DNA from: Xiphias gladius
Lineage: Eukaryota; Chordata; Actinopteri; Istiophoriformes; Xiphiidae
DNA: 64,000 bases
Assembly: GCF_016859285.1 (NCBI RefSeq)
Contig: NC_053416.1
Coordinates: 15,704,501-15,768,500, forward strand
Direction: 5' to 3'
Position numbers and translations under genes: made by a program. The notes under the pieces were generated by a model, which had not been told where the DNA came from, made no database searches, and saw nothing but the letters and a program-made list of their open reading frames with translations. How positions within the stretch are numbered: the first letter of the stretch is position 1; each line of letters begins with the position of its first letter. Of the stretch, positions 38,790 to 46,157 are shown piece by piece.

Positions 38790-39534
38790 CATGATCTACA
38801 CAGTCTGAAATTTAAAATCTCAAAATTTATCTCAAACTGACTCCATCCAAAAAAATGGAACATGGACTCCAGCTCCATGGTTCAAATATAAAATTTTACA
38901 CAAAATCCATTGAGAACGTCCATGGTGTCTAACTAATAATTATTTTCATTATCGATAAAATCTTACCATTATTTTCTAAAGTAGGTGATTCACTGTTGGG
39001 CCAATAAAATATCAGTGACAATATAGTGACAACTGCCTGTCACATTTCTTTTAGAGCCCAGGGTCCAGATATTCAGTAAACTCTCATTGAAGACCAAGAA
39101 AACCAACACATTTACCAATTTGAGAAGTGGGAACTAGAGATTTTTTTGCATTTATCTTTGAAATTACCTAGATTATTAATCAACTATTTGATTGACAATT
39201 AACAATTCCATTACTTGACAATTCAATAATTAATTGACTAATTGTTTTCGCACTACTCTAATGTCAGAGAAGCAGCTATAATTATTTGCAGTGCATACAT
39301 GCAAACTCAACACCCAGTTCCTCTTACATTACTCTATCTTGAACTGTCTCTGTAGGTCGCATCCAGGATCTCAGTGCCATGGAAATGCCAGTGTCTGCAC
39401 AGTCATTAGAATCCACTTCCAGGCAGCATTCGCACAAGTCCAGCCAGACTGAGAGAGACTCTCAAGCACCAGTTCCATCTCTGAGAAATCCAAGCACCTC
39501 CAATCCTAGAAGCCCACAAAGCTCAGCCGGATAG
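1866..39534 (+). CDS. cfap54: CFAP54, cilia- and flagella-associated protein 54 (complete, 58 coding exons)
   Basis: CFAP54 is a large protein of the C1d projection of the axonemal central-pair apparatus, needed for normal ciliary and sperm-tail beating. I recognise it from conserved N-terminal exons (for example the stretch around EYLLWAS, with LPWIVTLYCSVC and FSRRALGKI) and from an overall Leu-rich helical architecture with one fibronectin-III-like segment. ATG at 1866 has purine at -3 and G at +4. The 58 exons joined by GT-AG (one GC-AG) boundaries keep one open frame of 7,911 nt ending at TAG 39532-39534, 2,636 residues. Human CFAP54 is about 3,100 residues, so small exons may be missed or the fish protein is shorter. 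Intron 55 (24802-37851) contains the antisense tRNA array. Exon coordinates are in the four block entries below. The identification is firm; individual boundaries are from reading consensus sites. Confidence 0.93.
2338..2605 (+). mobile_element. dispersed non-autonomous DNA-transposon-like repeat (CAGTGGTGGAA family), truncated
   Basis: It begins CAGTGGTGGAATCTAAGCAC and continues with the AAGTACTT-rich body typical of a very common fish repeat whose ends read CAGTGGTGGAA. A relative with both ends is at 60514-60897. The 3' end here is lost against the next repeat. The hAT-like class is from memory of the family, not shown here. Confidence 0.55.
2606..2932 (+). repeat. dispersed fish repeat with ATCGATTA-rich ends
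   Basis: It contains GTTAATCGATTAGTTGATTG, then a body with TGTGAGGATGTG, GGTTTGGACTGTTGGTC and TTGTGATGGACATTT. It ends in AATTAATGGATTGATTAA. The same body occurs at about 58878-59215 and 62305-62570, and inverted near 38920-39260. It is probably a non-autonomous transposon; the class is not certain. Confidence 0.55.
9355..9434. repeat. (CA)40 microsatellite in CFAP54 intron 15
   Basis: Forty uninterrupted CA dinucleotides. Open frames running through it on both strands are artefacts of the repeat. Confidence 0.97.
11435..18519 (+). CDS. cfap54: CFAP54 exons 21-38 (FN3-like segment and middle region)
   Basis: Exons: 11435-11527, 11641-11829, 12026-12144, 12245-12392, 12619-12774, 12916-13038, 13441-13563, 13777-13897, 14422-14511, 14597-14723, 14980-15082, 15708-15796, 15926-16123, 16342-16526, 16602-16753, 16973-17182, 17429-17628, 18384-18519. 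Exons 21-22 (about residues 881-974) look like a fibronectin type III fold: a W-Y-x-L strand, then LRVEGLVPNQKYVFAVAAYN. Later exons are helical with polar inserts (basic KKIKQKMRQ in exon 32, acidic in exon 35). Several acceptors (exons 28, 33, 38) have GT-repeat in place of a normal pyrimidine tract. Confidence 0.86.
15212..15300 (+). mobile_element. possible LINE reverse-transcriptase scrap
   Basis: In one frame the sequence reads ADVASLLFADDAPLASLDSD. This resembles the LLFADD block around the catalytic Asp pair of non-LTR reverse transcriptases. Nothing else of a LINE is visible and the match is very short. Confidence 0.25.
18060..18350 (+). repeat. dispersed fish repeat (GTGGGGAC / TTAGGG type) ending in GT repeat
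   Basis: The block contains TTGTGGGGACATAAAT and CGTGGGGACTTGAC, then three TTAGGG-like units at about 18216-18231. It closes with a (GT)n run at about 18316-18345. This layout is a familiar intronic repeat in fishes. The TTAGGG units are part of it and not a telomere relic. Confidence 0.5.
18826..24801 (+). CDS. cfap54: CFAP54 exons 39-55
   Basis: Exons: 18826-18955, 19226-19387, 19476-19685, 19923-20010, 20186-20356, 20464-20530, 20715-20900, 20997-21083, 21178-21297, 21735-21782, 22262-22403, 22900-23117, 23285-23439, 23528-23651, 23961-24120, 24441-24598, 24766-24801. Long amphipathic helices dominate (for example FTEAAKEAVQLTQGIG in exon 47). Exon 50 has a polar Glu/Ser/Lys-rich insert. 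The last exon is only 36 nt (ADITAALLAAVK). It is assigned because it keeps frame and its helix continues directly into exon 56 (EAVSLLSGR). Its donor AAG|GTTATC is not strong, so this exon is less certain than the others. Confidence 0.84.
24802..26789. other. left part of CFAP54 intron 55, no recognised gene
   Basis: AT-rich unique-looking sequence with a short CT-rich run near 26300-26320. Small open frames on both strands have no recognisable content. The tRNA array starts at its right end. Confidence 0.5.
26842..26913 (-). pseudogene. tRNA-His(GTG)-like, edge copy with acceptor-stem mismatches
   Basis: Anticodon loop and D-arm match the array consensus. The 3' acceptor strand reads TAACGTC instead of TCACGGC, which breaks pairing, and the T-loop reads TTTGAAT. 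It is the first, most diverged His copy. Confidence 0.7.
27315..27387 (-). tRNA. tRNA-Arg(ACG)
   Basis: 73-nt cloverleaf on the minus strand with anticodon loop CTACGGA and T-loop TTCGACT. The first base is A rather than G, which breaks pair 1-72; otherwise it is array consensus. Confidence 0.8.
27623..27693 (-). pseudogene. tRNA-His(GTG)-like, one base short in the T-arm region
   Basis: The plus strand reads TGCCGTGACCAGATTCAAACC, one base shorter than the intact form, and the T-loop has the invariant C56 changed (TTTGAAT). Anticodon GTG and D-arm are intact. Confidence 0.65.
28095..28167 (-). pseudogene. tRNA-Arg(ACG)-like with T-arm mutation
   Basis: The T-arm reads TAGTTTCG on the minus strand instead of TAGGTTCG, destroying G53. 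There is also a C-to-T change in the D-arm region. The anticodon is unchanged. Confidence 0.65.
28404..28468 (-). pseudogene. tRNA-His(GTG)-like, shortened to 65 nt
   Basis: Deletions in the T-arm and beside the anticodon stem remove bases needed for a cloverleaf. The 5' half is intact. Confidence 0.75.
28873..28945 (-). tRNA. tRNA-Arg(ACG), intact
   Basis: Full 73-nt cloverleaf: acceptor GGGCTAG with CTAGCTC (one G-T wobble), anticodon loop CTACGGA, T-loop TTCGACT, discriminator G. Confidence 0.92.
29182..29252 (-). tRNA. tRNA-His(GTG), T-stem variant
   Basis: 71 nt; acceptor, D and anticodon arms are consensus (anticodon GTG). The 5' side of the T-stem reads CGTGG, leaving a mismatch, and one base is missing compared with the intact copy at 31533. 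The 3' T-stem has also changed here (CTGGG). Function is uncertain. Confidence 0.6.
29657..29728 (-). pseudogene. tRNA-Arg(ACG)-like with damaged acceptor stem
   Basis: The 5' acceptor strand is altered (plus strand GCGCACCAGCCC instead of GCGCCACTAGCCC) and position 72 is changed, so the acceptor stem is broken. Confidence 0.7.
29965..30035 (-). tRNA. tRNA-His(GTG), T-stem variant
   Basis: Same 71-nt T-stem variant (CGTGG on the 5' side) with intact acceptor, D and anticodon arms and T-loop TTCGAAT. Confidence 0.6.
30440..30512 (-). tRNA. tRNA-Arg(ACG), discriminator A
   Basis: All stems are intact and the anticodon is ACG. The discriminator base is A instead of the G seen in other copies. 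Confidence 0.85.
30749..30819 (-). tRNA. tRNA-His(GTG), T-stem variant
   Basis: 71 nt, CGTGG T-stem variant, other arms intact. Confidence 0.6.
31224..31296 (-). tRNA. tRNA-Arg(ACG), discriminator A
   Basis: Intact cloverleaf with anticodon ACG; the discriminator base is A. Confidence 0.85.
31533..31604 (-). tRNA. tRNA-His(GTG), the canonical copy
   Basis: 72 nt. Acceptor GCCGTGA pairs with TCACGGC, anticodon stem-loop CTGCG-TTGTGGC-CGCAG, T-arm CCCGG-TTCGAAT-CCGGG fully paired, discriminator A. This is the only His copy in the array with every stem and the T-loop canonical. Confidence 0.95.
32009..32081 (-). tRNA. tRNA-Arg(ACG), intact
   Basis: Consensus 73-nt cloverleaf, anticodon ACG, discriminator G. 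Confidence 0.92.
32318..32388 (-). tRNA. tRNA-His(GTG), T-arm variant
   Basis: CGTGG T-stem variant with an additional change next to the T-loop (plus strand ATTTGAACC). The anticodon arm is intact. It could be non-functional. Confidence 0.5.
32793..32865 (-). tRNA. tRNA-Arg(ACG), intact
   Basis: Consensus 73-nt cloverleaf, anticodon ACG, discriminator G. Confidence 0.92.
33102..33173 (-). pseudogene. tRNA-His(GTG)-like with altered T-arm
   Basis: 72 nt, but the T-loop is TTTGAAT (C56 lost) and the T-stem has a mismatch. Acceptor and anticodon arms are intact. Confidence 0.55.
33580..33645 (-). pseudogene. decayed tRNA-Arg remnant
   Basis: Only scattered blocks of the Arg consensus remain (GAGCTAGC, TCTGATCC, ACTAGCCC on the plus strand), with deletions and small duplications between. 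Confidence 0.8.
33892..33950 (-). pseudogene. decayed tRNA-His remnant
   Basis: Blocks TTGCCG, CTACTAACC and CTCGGC survive out of order with the consensus spacing lost. The flank CCACTTGGTAGTTGAG continues normally. Confidence 0.75.
34355..34427 (-). tRNA. tRNA-Arg(ACG), with two changes
   Basis: First base A (pair 1-72 broken) and one C-to-T transition in the D-arm region on the plus strand. Anticodon ACG and T-arm are intact. Confidence 0.7.
34664..34734 (-). tRNA. tRNA-His(GTG), T-arm variant
   Basis: CGTGG T-stem variant, with the same extra T-arm change as the copy at 32318. Other arms intact. Confidence 0.5.
35388..35442 (-). pseudogene. tRNA-His fragment lacking the T-arm
   Basis: The 5' half with anticodon region is intact, but the T-arm and part of the acceptor are replaced by GAATTCATGTTT. 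Length 55 nt. The Arg gene expected about 270 bp to the left is missing altogether. Confidence 0.8.
35847..35919 (-). tRNA. tRNA-Arg(ACG), intact
   Basis: Consensus 73-nt cloverleaf, anticodon ACG, discriminator G. Confidence 0.92.
36156..36227 (-). tRNA. tRNA-His(GTG), near-canonical
   Basis: 72 nt with the full CCCGG/CCGGG T-stem as in the 31533 copy. The single difference is T for C in the T-loop (TTTGAAT). Confidence 0.75.
36631..36703 (-). pseudogene. tRNA-Arg-like with broken anticodon and acceptor stems
   Basis: The plus strand reads CCGTACTCAGATGCTTTATCC where the intact form has CCGTAGTCAGACGCGTTATCC. The acceptor 3' end is TAAGCTAG. ACG is still readable but the stem is damaged. 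Confidence 0.7.
37038..37050 (-). pseudogene. terminal scrap of tRNA-Arg
   Basis: Only the 3' acceptor end (CGAGCTAGCC on the plus strand) survives in the last partial unit of the array. Confidence 0.6.
37166..37851. other. right part of CFAP54 intron 55
   Basis: AT-rich intronic sequence with a (ATT)n microsatellite at 37608-37675. No gene seen. Confidence 0.6.
37608..37675. repeat. (ATT)n microsatellite
   Basis: About 22 uninterrupted ATT units. Tyr- and Ile-run open frames here are artefacts. Confidence 0.95.
37852..39534 (+). CDS. cfap54: CFAP54 exons 56-58 (C-terminus)
   Basis: Exons: 37852-37998, 38131-38251, 39356-39534. They encode EAVSLLSGR followed by a Leu-rich helix, a short folded stretch (NIYLPYLSILDQTTLRI), then a Ser/Gln-rich tail ending SSAG and TAG. 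They rejoin the frame left at exon 55 about 13 kb upstream, with the tRNA array between. An (AT)n run follows the donor of exon 56. Confidence 0.85.
38017..38060. repeat. (AT)22 microsatellite
   Basis: Uninterrupted AT run just after the donor of CFAP54 exon 56. Confidence 0.95.
38325..38745 (+). repeat. dispersed fish repeat (GCTAGCATTAGC to GGACCAAAGT family)
   Basis: It runs from GTACTTACGCTAGCATTAGC through CTGGTTAGCACTTAACAC and TTGTTGAGATATTTCAGTC to GACCGACATAGCATCCCTAA. I know this body as a very common intronic repeat in percomorph fishes. The class is not certain. Confidence 0.55.
38920..39265 (-). repeat. inverted copy of the ATCGATTA dispersed repeat
   Basis: It starts AACTAATAATTATTTTCATT and ends with AATTGACTAATTG, the reverse of the repeat at 2606-2932, 58878-59215 and 62305-62570. 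The body is diverged. Confidence 0.45.
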
Positions 39535-40240
39535 CCAGAATAGAATAACACCAATGAGGTGTTGCAGTTAGCAGTGCTCTCTCCCAGCCCTGTGCCTATT
39601 GAGAAACATAGCTGGATTCTGAATTGGGTATAGAGCCACTAGCATGTGTCTTTGTTTCTGTTCCTTTGGAGCATGTTTTGTTAAAGAGAGTTAGAGTTAG
39701 AGTTAGATAGTTAGAGTTAGATAAGAAGATCAATACCACTCTCATGTCTATCAAACTACCATGTTAAGTTATGATGATGTTACATATATATATATACTGT
39801 AAAGTAAGTAACAACCTTGAAACTTTAGCATCTGAAGAAAGTAGTGCCTTAATCTAAACTCATTCAACAGCACTGGAGGTTTATGTTGTGCAACAGAAGT
39901 TGAAGTTTGCTAAGTTCGACATATATAAACTTTATGAGGTGATAATATGTGATTGCAGTGTTTACAGCTTTTTTCAGCTGCCCTCAAGAGACTGAAAAAT
40001 CAGCTATTGCAGGTTTAACAAAATTAAAGAATTCCTTATGAAAATCTTGTTACTATAGAAGGTATATGGGCTCATAACAGTCTAGTATTTGGTTGGTTTG
40101 CTAAGTCATGCAAGCTGTATGCTTTATGAGATTTGGTGGAAGTCCCCATTAAAGGATAAGTTAACTTGACTGTTACATGACTCTCTATGATTAAAACTGT
40201 AAAGCACAACACAGTCAGCTGTATCAGCCTTCTGCCATGT
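39535..40240 (+). other. CFAP54 3'UTR and following spacer
   Basis: Non-coding AT-rich sequence after the stop. An ATTAAA poly(A) signal candidate is at 40023-40028. A short GTTAGA repeat is near 39690-39722. No other feature seen. Confidence 0.45.
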
Positions 40241-40299
40241 GTGATTAACAATTTAACTGTATTTTTGACTCTTGTATGCAAACCAACACAAATGGACAC

Positions 40300-40551
40300 A
40301 TCTTACTGATGGCTAACAGGAGGGCATCACCCACTCTGGCCAGCTGCAATGCATTCTGGCCCATGTAGTCCACAGCGTTGACATTCAAGTTGGGCATGGA
40401 GCAGCATACGCCGCACCTCTGGTATGTTGCCATACTCAGCTGCCTCCAGGAAACGCTGCTCAACCTCTGACAGGCTGATTGAAGGAGCAGAGAACATGTG
40501 GGCAGGACCACGAAGAGCCCGGCATCGTTTAACAGCACTGAGACGAGCCAT
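40300..40551 (-). pseudogene. TRPC3/6/7-type channel exon fragment, frameshifted and internally deleted
   Basis: The minus strand from ATG 40551 encodes an ALRGPAHMF motif and then [18 protein letters not shown]. In another frame it continues [18 protein letters not shown], then [12 protein letters not shown], ending at ATCAG|GTAAG-like sequence near 40302. These are hallmark N-terminal ankyrin-region sequences of the diacylglycerol-gated TRPC3/6/7 cation channels. A frameshift separates the first two blocks. About 19 codons that normally lie between QLA and RVGD are absent, in frame, between two LA codon pairs. No later TRPC exons (transmembrane domain) are visible downstream on this strand. 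It is best read as a gene remnant; an expressed fragment cannot be excluded. Confidence 0.75.
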
Positions 40552-40649
40552 GAGCTGTCTCTCAGAGCTGCTGTGGCTGCCAGAGAGTCAGGGGACATAG
40601 ACACACAGTATATATTGTCCAAATGATAACTTATATGCATACACATAAA

Positions 40650-42470
40650 CCCTTACGGAAAGGACACTTCACGTAGGCCCTACCTGTTCCCAGTTTCATC
40701 TCATTTTAACATTAAACATTCATAGGATTTTATCATTAATTCTACTTATGTTGTGGTAATACCACAACAAATACAGTTAAGTAGTTTGGGAATGTTCAAT
40801 ATCTGGCAAGAAAGCCCACTGAAAAGACATAAAAATAATATAATAAAAAAAATAATAATATAAATATGACTTATTTGACTACAGTACATATAAAACTACA
40901 CAGAGAGCCACTGAAGTCAAACAAATCACGAGTCAAAATCAAACCAGAACTTTTTATAGTTGTAGTATTAGACACTAATTTCCCAGTTTAGATTTGAAAG
41001 ATTACTTTACAGGAACTGGAATCTTAACTGTATAATGAGTCATGTTCAACTTTTCACATTAATGTACAAAAAAATTCAAAAACAATTCTACTGGGCTGTA
41101 CATTTTTTGGGAAGACACTGAAGAGAAACCAGATCCTAATGACATTATGCTGATGGACCGTTCACTGATTGACAGAAACTATTCTCTTTTTGCAAGTAAC
41201 TGCGAAACTGGAAAGTATACTACAGTAATGTAAACTAGCACCAATTCAATTAAATCTTCACATTTTTTCTGACATATAATCATCTGATACAGGCTCCTTT
41301 TACAATGTTCAGTGTTTACAGAGATCAAACTGTGACGGTTGCTGTCTCATACTGTGAACCATGCAGTAAACATGCTGTATAAGATAATCCTTGAAGGGTA
41401 TGGGGGACTTTTAAAGGATTCTGGGTAACATCACAAACATTAAGAATGTAATTTTGATCTCCGCCAGTGTATTTTTCGTGGACTTAATAGTTGTGGACCA
41501 TGTATGTTGAAATCAACAAGTTTTTAAATGACTGTGCACTGTAACTATCACTAGTGACCGTGTATCACTCACTATGGGTCATAATAAGCTGCTTGCACAA
41601 ATGACCTCTGGGATCATTTTTCATGGGAGGGCAGTCTTGAAAAAGAGGGGTCTCAGGAGCATTTAACTCTCAAACAATGAATGCTGTCATTTGCTCATTT
41701 TGATAAGGTTTTTGTTTTTGTAAAAACTTTTCTGTGAGGCGCTATCTGTGAGTCAGTGAGTATTCGTTGTGATCAGGTGGATAGGCAGCATCTGTTTGTC
41801 TGTCCTGCTTTACAGAGAAACAAGATGAAAACTTTGCACTCATTACATAAAATTACAAACAAGGATCTAAGCAAAAGATCAATTACAAGGTTGAATTAAA
41901 AACACAAACACTGAAACAAATACTATGGTAAACTATTATGCATTCCACATGTAGTATTAAATCATGGGCACACTTAACATCTAACTGACAACACAGAAGA
42001 TCTTTAAAAAAGTATCCTAAACAGTAGGAAAATGGTTGTACAATACAATATGACAATACAGCAAGTTAAGACTTTATATATATATATATATATTTACAGT
42101 AATTTGAGAAAAAAAATAAAAGAATGTACCATGTGGAAATCCTGCAGCTGATGAGGCAGACAATGATGTGGAGACAGACAATAGACAAATTAGAGCATGT
42201 ATTAGAAAAAAATATTAAGGTTTAAAGTTGGATTCAGACCAAATGGTTCCCCGGTTTTCAACATGAAAATCAACCCCAACAATGACTGACGTACTGTTGT
42301 TGCACAGTGACGTGTTATACATCAGCATTATGTGCTGAGTACATAATACAGCTAATACTTTAACTTCTGTAAAATTCTGAATCCAGGACTTAAACACTGT
42401 GGTACTTCAACCTTTAATGTGAGAAAAGTATCTGAATATTTCTCCTGACACTGCCTATATGTTTCTCCAC
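40650..42470. other. intergenic, no recognised gene
   Basis: AT-rich, with a (TA)n run near 42073-42092. It could hold a 5' non-coding exon of the gene at 42513, because that exon seems to begin with an acceptor at 42471-42473. I cannot place it. Confidence 0.4.
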
Positions 42471-42512
42471 TAGAACACAACTTCCCGGACCGCTGGCAAG
42501 GAAAAAGACAAC

Positions 42513-44666
42513 ATGGATGAGATCGCCAATGCACCCGTCTCAGACGTTGTCGAGCTGGCTGCTGCTAATCTTGGCGAGCTGATGCAGTCAATCCACCGCT
42601 GGGATGAAGAGGAACGTGCCATGTCTGAGGATGACAAATATGAATCTTCAACTGGTCGTTTCACCCAGCAGAAGGTGCAGCATCACCTGGAGAAGTTTTT
42701 TTCTATGCGGCAAGTGTTCGCTGAGCATCGTGGGGACGTTCTAGAGGACGAGGACGTCACCTACCAGAGATCCTCTCCAGCCACTTCAGAAGAGGGCATA
42801 ATAACACGCTGCTCTTCTTGGGGGTCAATCACCGACTCAGACATCTCGGAGGTGAATACACCTGATGCTCTGGATCTCAATGAAGTGATTAGACAAGTAT
42901 GTCAAAGCTATGTGGATCCAGAGCACCTACGCAAAGAGGAAGAATCTTTTGGAGACAGAGAGGAAGTCCTGACCATTGAGACAGGATACTCTTCCAGTTT
43001 TTCCATCAGGTCAGAAGAAAGCGAGAGACCGGCTTCCTCTGCTTCCTCTTCCTCCACACTCACGGCACTGCAGTCCAATCCATCAGACAGCAAAGCCAAG
43101 AAACCGGAAGAAGAGGATGCCACAGGGAAGGAGATGAAGAACTTCACATCTCCAGCCTCCACCACCTCAGCAATCACCGAGGCAGCCAAAATTCTTGTCT
43201 CACAGGTGATTGATGATGCTGTCTGGACACTTCAGTTCACTGAGGCTGTCAAGACATTGCAGATCACTGAGGCCGTGGTGACACTGCAGTCCAATGAATC
43301 TGCCAGCAAAGCCAAGAAACCGGCTGGCAAGTCATTCTTCAAGAAGCTAAAGTCAACGTGGAAGAGTAACTTTAGCAGGAAGCGGACCAAAAGTGTCAAA
43401 AAGGTTTCAGACACAGCTTCTTCCAAATTGGACCTGACCTCCACCCCTCTGGAGTTGGTTGAGGAAGAAGAGGACGCCACAGAGAAGGAGGTGAAGAACC
43501 TCACATCTCCAGCCTCCACCACCCCCAGTCAGACTTCCATGGCCCAGACGTTTCAAGTCTTGAAAATTAAAGGCCATGAAGACAGAAGAGATTTGGAGCC
43601 TCACAATAAAGAAGAGACATCAACAAGAGCATGTGACACCGAGAGGAAGGAGTTGCTGTGGCGGAGAGTTTTTAGTGGAAGGCAGAGGGCAAAGATCCAT
43701 CCAGTTCCACTGGAAGATTTGCCTGAAGCAAGGTGTGATCGAAAGAACAATAAGGACTCTCTGAGTCTTAGAGAGATGTTCTTCGTCACTTCCCTCACTG
43801 CCACCCTAAAAGCAGAACTGAGGTCCATTCCACTAGAGCTGGTAGACTACGTGGAGGATGAGGACATGAAACCAGACTCCTCTCTGTCCTCCCTCAGCTC
43901 AGTTCCGCCAGATCATCAGGTCTTTGACACCAGTCTGTCCAAAGTCTTCGAGGACCCACTCTTGGCTGAAGCTACATCTTGTGAGCTCCATCAAGAAATG
44001 GAGACTCCTTCTCAGTCTCAGTCCGAGGACTCTGGTGATGAGGAAACCACCACTCAAATCTCTGCCAGCCAGTGTTCCAGTGTTGAGAGGACAGAGGCTA
44101 AGAAGAGAAACGGCTTTTGTGGCTTCTTCCGCAAATCTTTTCAAAGGTAAGAATGAATTTACATGCAAATTAAAAACAGTGAGACCATACTGAAAGCACA
44201 CAAGATACAACATATTTGACCAAGTCCAACAAGATAGGACTTAAGTCTTGGTCATAAGTCAAAGACAGCTGGATCTTGTTTGTTCCTGAAGATGCTACAT
44301 CCCTTGTCCAAGAGGCATTAGTTCAGAACTTGCCTCTCCTGATTTCTTTCCTTCTTTAACTGATCTGAGAGCATAAGAATTCTTGTATTTCAAAGTTTGT
44401 GCTTCTTCATCCAGAAAGTTTGTGAGTTATGAATTGATGAAGCCTCTTAAGGACCAAACAAGTCTTGTTGTCTTTGACTTAAAAAATGTCTTCTCACAGT
44501 CATAATTGAATTGAATTGTAGCCCTTTATTTTTACTTGTGTGCAGATGTGTTGTTCTTCTAAAAGAAAAGGACAAGAATAATAAGACACAGAAGGAGAAG
44601 AAGACTCGGCCCAAACCTCTGTGGATGCGGCTGTCCTACCATCCATGCAGCTGTTGCTTTGACTAA
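42513..44666 (+). CDS. unrecognised acidic, Ser/Thr-rich protein, two coding exons
   Basis: Exons 42513-44146 and 44546-44666 join in phase (CAAAG|GTAAG to TGTGCAG) to 584 residues ending SYHPCSCCFD. ATG 42513 has a good context (ACAACATGG). The exon probably starts at 42474 after CCACTAG, so a 5' non-coding exon is likely. No membrane segment, signal peptide or known domain is visible. The N-terminal 150 residues look helical (VVELAAANLGELMQSIHRWD). The middle is acidic/serine-rich with duplicated blocks near residues 199-218 and 317-336 (EDAT.KE.KN.TSPASTT). Two basic stretches follow: FFKKLKSTWKSNFSRKRTK, and FCGFFRKSFQR with its continuation. A long continuous frame with typical splice sites supports a real gene. 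I do not recognise the family; a regulatory or scaffold role would be speculation. Confidence 0.8.
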
Positions 44667-45921
44667 TAACTTGTCCTGGACCTGCAGCAACCCTTGGAGT
44701 GCTTGGAGTACTTAAAAACCTAGATGAACACGAAACTCCCCTGGTTGAATCATCAGTACAGAAGATATGAAACTATGATAGGAAACTTCTGGTTCTTTAA
44801 TCAAAACTGAAGTCAATTATGACTCCCCAGCTGTATTTCAATAAGCAACATCCAGTCACAGAGCTTCAAAGTTTGTTGTGTGCTGTGCTAAATGTGAGAT
44901 GAAGCTAAATATCACTCTTTCAAAAAACCCGAAAAAGCATTCACCAGTGTAAATTAGTTCACTTTCATATTTTGGGTCAGTTTATGAGCAGCAAGAACAT
45001 TGAATCAACAACCTGTTTCCCACGAGACCTGGACACAGCAACTGACTCCTCTATTCTAACAGTGAAGTATGTCTACGAAATGAAAACTATATATCTAAAA
45101 TAAATAAAGAAATAATGCATTAAAATTAAGTAGTAAGTAAAAATAAACATTATTTTTAAATGAAAGAGGTAAATAAAGAGAATAACTAAAGAAGATAAAT
45201 TGCGTCTGTTAACTAGTCTGACAGTTTAACCACCCTTTTTCATTCAGCGAAGAAGAAATTGTTCCAGCGTAATTCTTCACCATCAGCCACAGAGGGGAGG
45301 ACGTTGGGTCAACACTCAAACCTTTTAACCCGTAGGCTGGAAATAGAAAAACTCACAAAGGGGCGGACAGGGACATGTTCACATGGTATTTACAGCATTG
45401 AGGGAAAGGCCAGTGTCTACTGAACATTTAGCCCAACAACTGTTCTGTGTAAAACAATGCAAAGATCTTTGTTGTTGTGGGCAAGTTCAGGTACTGGTTT
45501 GACGATGAAATACAAAACAGCCCAGTTCAGTGATACAGCCATGAGTCTGAAGGTTTATCAGATGCCAAAACATTATGAGAAGGATTTAAGACTCTGGAAA
45601 GTCACAGTGACATAATTTCATCTTCTGTCTCCACATTGCCCAGGTAGACAGTAGACTTACACTCTTCGTGGTACAAGCTCACACATTCCTGGTCATGGTA
45701 ACTAGGAGTATAAATTGCAGTTAATTAAAAAAAATTCTGAATAGTGGCTTTACTTATCATACATTTAAGCCAAATTCATAAAACTAAAGCTTAAAACCTC
45801 ATCGTGTAACATAAAGTTGTTATCAGTTACATCTTGTTAGGCAATGACAGGTTGATATGTAGTCTTACAGTATTCATTCCGGAAGCCTTTCGGAGTGGCA
45901 GTTTTATTCCGAAAACTGCAA
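44667..45921. other. 3'UTR of the unknown gene and spacer to DIXDC1
   Basis: Non-coding. A poly(A) signal AATAAATAAA at about 45099-45108 is a plausible 3' end. Nothing further recognised. Confidence 0.5.
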
Positions 45922-45929
45922 CCGGAAGT
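45922..45929 (+). promoter_or_regulatory. ETS-type promoter motif upstream of DIXDC1
   Basis: CCGGAAGT, a strong ETS/GABP core, lies about 230 bp upstream of the DIXDC1 ATG. The surrounding region (about 45880-46160) is locally GC-rich with several CGs, as in a CpG-type housekeeping promoter. Single short motif; function inferred. Confidence 0.4.
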
Positions 45930-46157
45930 TCTGTATGTCAGTGTGGCTCGGTGACTCGACGCCGGTTTTCTTGCCAGGGTAACGGTAGCTGTCGCTTTTG
46001 ATCCCTCAATTGTCCCGGTTTGTTGACGTTTGCTGGAGTACAGCAGTAGTTAGTAACGGTGGAGGAGGGGGTGGGGGGTCTGCCCGTTGTTTCAGGCGAG
46101 TCGTGTGAGTGTCAATGAAGCTAGCCGGCTAGCTTAAATGGGTTTTCGAGTTAAAAG

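Noticed and set aside
42908..43828. Minus-strand frames opposite the unknown gene
   Set aside because: They are shadows of a compositionally biased plus-strand exon; the plus frame is far longer and has matching splice sites.
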